This document shows, piece after piece, positions 24,701-33,700 of a DNA stretch of 64,000 nucleotides. Within the stretch, counting starts at the first letter, position 1; every line of letters begins with the position of its first letter. This stretch comes from Stichopus chloronotus. Its lineage: Eukaryota > Echinodermata > Holothuroidea > Aspidochirotida > Stichopodidae. A program made the position numbers and the translations under genes. The stretch spans positions 19,857,814 through 19,921,813 of the forward strand of contig CM037846.1 in NCBI GenBank assembly GCA_021234535.1. The letters run 5' to 3'. The notes beneath the pieces were generated by a model, which worked only from the letters and a program-made list of their open reading frames with translations, was not told the DNA's origin and ran no database searches.

Positions 24701-27700
24701 CATAATGGTTGACTACACCTACACAGAGTGCACATCCTCTGTCATGCAGGCTCTGAGACACTTTGTCAACTACGACCCCAGCTATCGTCAAGGGGAAATC
24801 TGGGACGTGCTCAGAAACGGGCTGCAGTACATTAAACAAAACCAGCTGCCAGATGGTTCATTTGAAGGGTAGTAGAGTTTGGTCATGTTGTATTCATTAT
24901 TACTCTGTGTGCTTGAATTTTGTACATGACATGTTCCTCAGGCATTACACCACAATTAACAGTAACAACCACTCATCCAGCATTTCCTGAGTACATACCT
25001 TTTGGCCTATACAGGCCTCTCACATAAGGTCTCTGTGGTGAGCAAGTGAATTTTTACTGCAGGTTGCTCAAGTCAGTTTTCTGTGTAAATCAAAACAAGG
25101 AATTGCCTTTTTAGTGTAATTGTGCAGCACTTATTTAGCAGAAACCCAGCAAGTTAAAGATCACTGGTCAATGGTATGACTACATAGGATACCTCCCTTG
25201 TCCCATACCAGGGTTTGCCTAGTATCAGTCCATCCCACCCATCTTATCTTAGACAAATCCACATTGCATTTTGTAGCAAAACTCTTGTCAATCTTTCCAA
25301 TATTTTCAACCACCAGGTCCTGGGGAGTCTGTTTCACTTATGGTACCTGGTTTGCTCTGGAAGCCTTTGCATGCATGGGACAGAATTATGATGACAAGTA
25401 GGTATTTAAAGGATAGGCAGTTGTGACATTCATCTTTTGTATATATCAAGCTCACTTCCCTGTAAATCCAGTAAATCTTTGTTTCATCTCACAATATCCT
25501 TTGTGCTTACATCAACTGCAATGTGACAAGTTACATCTATTTAGGCATATCTGCTACTCAAACTGTTTGCTTTTGTTAGTCAAAATGTCTGCCTCATACT
25601 GCTAGCTCATACACTTTATGTGGACTAGACTGTGTTCACAGAAGTGTGCGCAGGATAAACAATGCGGTACAAATATGCTCGATAGTGCAGATAGGTAAGA
25701 CAAGGGGAAACACTCTCTAACACAAAACTTTGAACTTTCGTCTTCTAACTCAGGTATAAGCATAGGCCTTCAACACATCTGTGCTTAAAAATAATTTACA
25801 AATGGCATATTCATTCAGAAAGTGCCCAGTAGACAAAAAAAGCCATTAGTTTTTTAATTGTTCTGATGTTGATGTCTTACAGATAATATGAGTGTGTGTT
25901 TAATGACTGTAAGTAGGTTGAACATGAAATTTTGTTTGATCAAAACATTTATTGTATTATCTGTGGGACATCACCATAAGAAAAATTATAGTTTTTGGAT
26001 TCGATGATAATCGTAACCTTTGTAATTATGCATATGTGTGTGTGTGCATGGGTGTGTGTGTATCTGTGTGTATGTATGTCTGTGACACCCCATCTTGTAA
26101 ACATGGTATCTCAAGAAGAGAAGCTTGGACAGAGCTTGTATCCAGGTGCACCACATTGAGTAGAAGAAGCCTAGTGTTTGTGGTAGAGGTCAGAGTTCAT
26201 TTAGGGTCACCAGGGATCAAATTGTGAAAACATTGTAAATGCAATATCTCAAGAAAGGAAGCTTGGACAGTTCTCATATTTACTTCGTAGGTTTACCACA
26301 TTGAGCAGAAAAACTGTCGTTTTTGTTGGAGGGCAAAGGTCATTTCGAGCCCAGAAGGGTCAAACCTTCAAAACCTTGTAACCTTAATTTCTCAATAGGG
26401 GTAGCTTGTACAGATCTCATATTTGGTATGTAGGTGTACCACATTGAGTAGAAGAACCCTATAGTTTTTGGTGGAGGTCAAAGGTCATTTGGGGTCAACA
26501 GGGGTCAAATTGTGAAAGAATTATAAGCACAATATCTCAAGAGTGGAAGCTTGGACAAATCTCATAGTTAGTTTGTAGGTGAACCACAGTGAGTAGAGGA
26601 ACCCTATTGTTTTTGGTAGAGGTCATAGGTCTTTTCCGGTCAACAGGGGTCAAACTGTGAAAACCTTGGAAACATGATACCTCACGAAGGGTATGCTGGT
26701 ATGTTGGTGTAAAAGATCTCTGATTTTTGTGGAAATCAAAGGTCATTTGAGGTCAAAAATGGTTGTACTGTAGAAACCTTGTAAACCCAATTTCTTAAAA
26801 AGGGAATTTTGGACAAATGTTATATATGATATGGTAGTGTACTACATTTAGTAGAAGATCCCTACTGATTTTCATGGAAGTCAAAGGTCATTTGAGGTCA
26901 AGAAAGGTCAAACTGTGTGAAAACCTTAGCAACACAATATCTCAAGAAGGGGAGCTTGGACAAATGTCATATATCATAATGTCATATGTAGTATGTATGT
27001 GTACCACATTGATGTTGGTTGAGGTCAAAGTTCATTTGAGGTCAACAGGGGTCAAATTGTGAAAATGTTATAAACACAATATCTCAAGAAGGAAAACTTG
27101 GGCAGATGTCCCATTAAGAACCACAGTGAAACTCATTGAGTGTAGAAGAATTCCATTGTCTTTGGTGAAGGTCAAAAGTAATTTGAAGTCAACAGGGTCA
27201 CATGAAATTCTTGTAAATATCATATTTCAAGAAGGGAAACTTTTACAGATGTCATATTCAGTATGCAGTTTTATCTTTCTTATTGAGTACAAGGACCATT
27301 TGGTCTTTAATGGAGGTCAAAGATCATTCGATATCAGCAAGGGTCAAATTGTGAAAACGTTGACCTGATCTCAAGAAAAGAAGCTTGTACAGCTCACATG
27401 TTTCATATGAAGCATAGGTAGCCTTTGACACATACAACTTCAGAAAATAAAATACCCATATAAATAGATCATTAAAACCACACTGCATTTGTGTTTTCTG
27501 TCTACTGGCGTACAGAATCTGTTAATTGTAAGATGGTTTAATACCACAAATATGTTGCAGAGATATGCTTATACAAGATTTGCAAGAAGAAAATGCAACG
27601 CCTATGTAAAATGTGCATCACTTTCATTTTCAGAACAATTAGAATATGTAGCATGCAGTTTTAAATCTATAAACTCATTGCTGGTGACCCATCACAGGGG

Positions 27701-30700
27701 AAGACCTAATTTAATCATAGAACAGTTCCTTAGTATTGACAACTCTAGGTGATACTGCCTGCTGAAGTTGCTGAAGTTTTGTTGCTTTGTTTTGAATATG
27801 TTCATATGTTGGGAGGATTTAACATCATGACTTACTTAATTTCAATTGTGTACACCTGTGCTTCTTTGTTGAGAGTGAGCACAACCAAGTTCTGGCATGT
27901 TGCTGATTTGATAAGTTTCTCCATCTGCTATCATAGTTGCAGTACTTTGAATTATAGGCATTAAAGTTTAAAGGTGAAGGGAAAAGGTCATAACTAGATT
28001 TGAAGACAAAAAAATGCCAAGCTGGTACTAAAACAAGTCATAATTGAAAGTAATCATAACTCTTTGAAAAGAGATGCACCAGGCACTCTGTAGAGTGCAT
28101 CAGATATGTTTCAAACAGCTCTTTTTGGTTTCAATGTTAATAGTAACCTTTGTAATCATGCATACTGTATTTGTATGTATGCGTGGGTGCATATGTGTGT
28201 GTATGTTTGTGACACCCTACCTTGTAAACACAATATCTCAAGAAAGGAAGCTTGGACAGATCTCATATTTGGTATGTATGTGTACCACATTGAGAAGAAA
28301 AACTTCGTTTTTTATGTCGGTCAAAGGTCAATTGGGGTCAACTAGGGGCAAATTCGGAAAACCTTGTAAACATTATATCTCAAGAAGGGAAGCTTGGAAA
28401 ATTGTCACATTTTGTACCTAGGTGTGCCACACTGGGTTCATGAACTGTTTTGATTTTGGTGGAGGTCAAAGTTCATTTGGGGTCATCATGGGTCAAATTG
28501 TGAAAAAGCTGGTAAACTTGGTATATCCAGAAAAGAAACTTGCACAGGGCTCACGCTAGTATCCTAATTACAAAATATATTGCCCAAAATCAAGATTTTG
28601 TACATTTCCTAACTGTGGTACATATAGGACAGTCAATACCCTGGTATGGACATCAACCAAGGTGATGATACACACCATAGAAGGATTGCCATATACTCAC
28701 CAGCACTCTGTCCTGTAATGGATTAGCACGCTAGTTGACACCTCTGTTATGCTGCCATTTGCATGCATGCTGTGCATCGATGTTGCATGACAAACCAGGT
28801 TGTGCGCGTATGCTGCCGGAGCTGCGGTAACATGAGAGCCCTTTGCAATAATCTGTGCATGTTTATTCTAGATTGGGGCTCATGGGGTATACTCTGTTGG
28901 TGTGATGTGTGTTGCATGGGCATCTGGCCGAGCACTATTTATCTGGGCCATCGTAGGAATGTCTTGGAATTTTGGGGATAACTTGATCCATTTAAGTTCT
29001 AGACAGGTGACAAAGTAACATAGGCTAGGAATCTTTCTTGGCAATATGCCAAAACTTCCCATTCATGAATTACTGTAAACACGTGTTGACTGCAGCTGGA
29101 GGTGCATGTTGTATATAGTTTATTAGTTACAACAACTTTGATTGAATGAAAAAATGTTCCGCTGAAACAGTTGTGCAGCTTGTACTTGCCGTACTCATTT
29201 ATTCTGTTTTTCTATTGTTGGGGAAAAAACAGTGGTTCTGCAACTGATAGTGACCATGTTAAATGATCATAATGAATGAAGAAATTAAATGTACTTTTAC
29301 GAGACTCTGAGATGTCACATGGTAAAGATCATGTATATGTAGCACCAAATCATATTTTGTTCTGTTGTTATTTGGAATGCATTGTTTGAACATCTCCATG
29401 GGGTCTTATTTGTTTTTGGTTTCGATGATAATTGTAACAGTTGCAGTCATGCTGATGTGTGTGTGTGCGTGCCTTTGTATTGCAGTACTTTCTGATGATC
29501 TGAACAAAAGAAGTTCAGGTCCTTGGAGTGAATTCTATGGAATTCTCAAGTCCTCAGAAAAACAGCAATAGGGAGTGTATTGTTAAGGTTAGGGTTCAGG
29601 AAGAAACAACAAAGGAAAATTCAATGGAGTCCTCACCCTGTATGCAACGTAAAGCTGTATGTGTGTTTGTGTATGTACTGTGTGTGTGTGCATGTATGTA
29701 TGTATGTTTGTAATGCCTAACTTGCAAACATGATATCTCAAGAAGGGAAGCTTTGACTGATCTCCAGTAAGTACTTTACTCAGTACAAGGAGCCTATTCT
29801 TTCGATGGAGGTCAAAGTTCATTTGGGTCAGCATATCTTCACCTTATGCAATATGCCAGATTCAAAGTGCTCATAATTGAATCATTGACACCACAATGTT
29901 TTTGGGGTTTCTTGTTAAAGCTGATGGTGATGGCTGGAAATGAAAAGCTACAGCCTTGAAAAGTACTGGAAAATTTTCCATCAATGTTTTTACAAATCCT
30001 ATAATAATTAAGAAATTGTTCTACGATCAGTTAAGTCCTCCCCTGAGGTAGGTCACAAAACTGACCATAGTCTAAATGCAGTAATAATCATCACCGTAAA
30101 TTAGTAAGTCCATTAAAGAAGACTTCAGATTAGGACCTTTACCATTTCTCTTTGCTTTGTGTTATCATCTTAAATAACTATTTCTCTGCAATACAGGTTT
30201 CGGTGAAGTTCTGTTCTCCCACTTCTTTACAGTTTTATTTAAAGAATAAAGTAGCTGTTGTGTTTCCATTCTTCAGCACTGCCACACTTGAGGTCAAAAA
30301 AGCCTGCTCATTCCTTGTTTCCAGACAGATGGAGGATGGAGGATGGGGTGAAAAATTTGCCTTCTTGCAGTGAAAGGAGATATGTACAAAGCGAAAAATC
30401 ATTAGTGGTCAATACTGCATGGGCCCTGCTGGGTCTTATGGCTGTCAGGTAATTTCATTGCTTGCTAGCAGTAAGTCTATATTAGTGATTACTGTTTTTG
30501 CCCCATGCCTAAACAACTCAGTCTGGACATGTTGTCCCCGAGACAAGTCAGTCCCGAGACATCTTAGTTCCCAAGATATCTCCGCCTCGAGATATCTTGG
30601 CCACTGAAACATTTTAGCCCAAAATTGGAAAGTATGCCAAAGAATCTGCTGCAGGTGTTGATGGTGTATTTCTACCCTTTTGTAAATTTACATAACACTG

Positions 30701-33700
30701 GCACATCTAATGCAAGACATGACAAGCCTTTTGATACATTGTAAATATATAACTTATCCCCCATATTCCTTCAGTTTGATTAACTGTCCAAAGATTCTGA
30801 TTATCATTTGCCCTTTATTTGACCCTAAATTTACAGCAGGTTAAGACCTTTTCCATTACTGCATGGTTTTTCAATCCATTCTACTTTACAGTCTTGCCAA
30901 TTTTGCATATCACTTGATATTTAGGGGGAAAAAAGCGTAAAGTTGGGTCTATAGCCCAAATGCGACATTTACTGGTAGTTGTCCCATGGGCAGAGTTGTC
31001 CGTAAATCTTGGGCTCTTACTGGCACTTAGGACGGTGAGTTAAGTCAGTAATTTCCAACGATGTGTGGGACCTGCTGAGACTTTGGCCTTACTCATGGCT
31101 GTCAGACAAGGCATTAATAATCATAGCAGGTAAACAAGAGCTTTATAATACATAATTCATTTTGCACTATGTTAATTAGCATTGTCCTTTGTGGCTGTTA
31201 CCAGTGACTAGAATTTTGAATTATGATTATGTTTACCTGTTACTTACATTTGGGGGAAAATTCCACATAATTTTGTAAAGGTTTTGGCAGGTGATCTCTG
31301 GTATTGATCTGGAGTCAATGGTTGTTTTTAAATGTTGATGATGTTTGTCATTGATGGTGCTCTATTGCTCATGATGTTTCATATCTCTTGTTGTAGATTA
31401 ATAATTATTTGGCTGAAGATGGTAATGTCTTTGTCAATGAAGATTATGAAACCTCTCATCAACTGTCTTGATTAGGTATCCTGATGAAACCATCTTGTCC
31501 AGAGGTGTCAAAGTCTTACGAGATCGACAAACTCCTGACGGCGATTGGCCCCAGGTAAAAGTATTCTACTTTTGGTGACTTATCAATGCAAGTCTGCTTT
31601 TGCACTTGTTGTGGACAAATGTTATTAAATGTGAGGAACAAAATCTTGTCGCTTGGATATTGTGGATACATTTGGAAGAAACTTTATGAGGGGATGATAA
31701 ATATTAGTCTGCTAATGATTATCAGCATCAGGCAGGTTATTTAAGATTATCAGCAGTTGATAGTAATTGGAAGTACCAGATAGGGCTCACTGATTAACAC
31801 CAAACAAGTGCAGAAGGATGGTTGGTAAGTGGTGATGCTCAAACTTTCTAGGTATTTTACAAAGATTAATGATGAAGAGATGAAATTTGATCCTCTCTGA
31901 GACTAACTCCGTCAAATTAGGGTGGACTGACTGAAAACCACAGAAAACCCTGCATTATGTTCTCCAATGCAGATTCTACACAATTATAGTCTACTTTCCA
32001 CTGCATCATTGGACTTGACCTGATTATGAGGCAAATTAGTTTACATTGTAGCATTTGTCTTTGAACAAAACTATAAACATCAGTTTATCCCTCTGGTGCT
32101 CTTCCATAACTTCCTGCTTAGGGTTAACCTAAGCTAATTGCCACAGTTGCAAAAGAGGGTATCCCCAGATCATGTGAAAGGGTGCAGGTATTAGCTGATC
32201 AAAAAGCAAGCTACATATTTGAAAATGAATGTATCGTTTTTCAAACTGAAAGTGATTGATAAAATGTTGAAAAAAAAAGATGATACAAATGTCATAAGTA
32301 AGAAATTAAAAAAAAAAGTGGAAAAAAAGTTACAATGGTAACATGAGGGCAATCCACTGAGTTACATGTATCACCCCTATCATTTTCCGTAATCATTCTC
32401 AGCAGCTCAGCTCACACACACATCAGACTAGATTACAAATCAGACTAGACTATCAGATAATCAGACTCAACTAGGCTCACTAGGCCATGAATGTAAATGA
32501 AGGATGCGCTTGTGGACTATTTTCTTGATTGTGTGTACATGCCCATCAAAGTATTCCCTTGCAGGGATCACATGTTTGTGAAAGTGTACCTGACATCAGC
32601 ATGCTGTCACTATGGGCATAGTTCCAAGAAGTGTGCCTTGTGTGTGATCTCATTTTCCCTCCAAAATGAACATAAACATCCAACTTCTTATCTACTATGT
32701 ATGCAACCGTAAAAACATACTAAGCGAAGGTACCACCAAAGCAAGGGAAGTGACGTTCTTGTTGGACATAATCACTTAGCCCAAAACACGGTTGCAAGGT
32801 TGAAATACAAAGTTACACTGTATGGAAAAGCAAAGAAGTAGTAAGTTATGTAGATATTTTGTACTACCAGGACCTACCAAACTGTATTATGTGTTATAGT
32901 AACAGTGACCTTTGACATATGATGTCATCGATTGGGGAAACACTACATCTCATTCTCGAGCACCTTCTGACTTACCGTCTAAGAGCAGATCATAACACTT
33001 TTTTGAAATTGTGCTGATTTGACCTCTTAACTTTGACCTTAGATGTTGATGGGAGACACTTCAGACCAATGTACTCCAAACTACCAACTCTGACCTCATT
33101 CACCCTGTGGTCTTGGAGAAGTTGGTGATATAAACTTTTCAGTATGAAATTTGACCTCAAAACACATGTGCACATGATTTTTAGATAAAATTTTGTACAC
33201 CAATCACTCTTGTTACGGCATTAGTTCTCTTTAAGATCGATTATTGTAATTGCTTGTATTATGGTATTAATCAGAGTTTCTTGAATAAACTACAGATTGT
33301 TCAAAATTGTGCTGCTAGGCTAATTTATGATAGAAAGAAAAGAGAACAGTTTCTGACCTCTTTGTTCAGCTGCACTGGCTGCATGTGCGCGAAAGAATCT
33401 TTTCCAAAGTAATTTTAATGGTTTTCAAATGCCTCCATGGCTTAGCTCCGGTCTACTTGTCCGATCTCTTCACCACCTCTACTCTTTCTAATGCAATTGT
33501 CTTACCAAATAATACTTCTACCCTCTGTGACAGATCATTTGTAATTTGTGGTCCTAAATTGTGGAATTCTCTCCCTGTTGATCTCCGGAACATGCACAGT
33601 ATACATAGTTTCAAGAAACACCTAAAACATTTTCTCTTTTCTAATGTGAATAATTTTGCAATGAAACTCAATGTTAAGTAAGTGCCTTTTGTATACATTT

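Noticed and set aside
30361..30370. CTTCTTGCAG as a real splice acceptor that would remove the frameshift
   Set aside because: No donor lies upstream that preserves the conserved GGWGEKFA residues, and no intron-sized gap exists; a one-base insertion is simpler.
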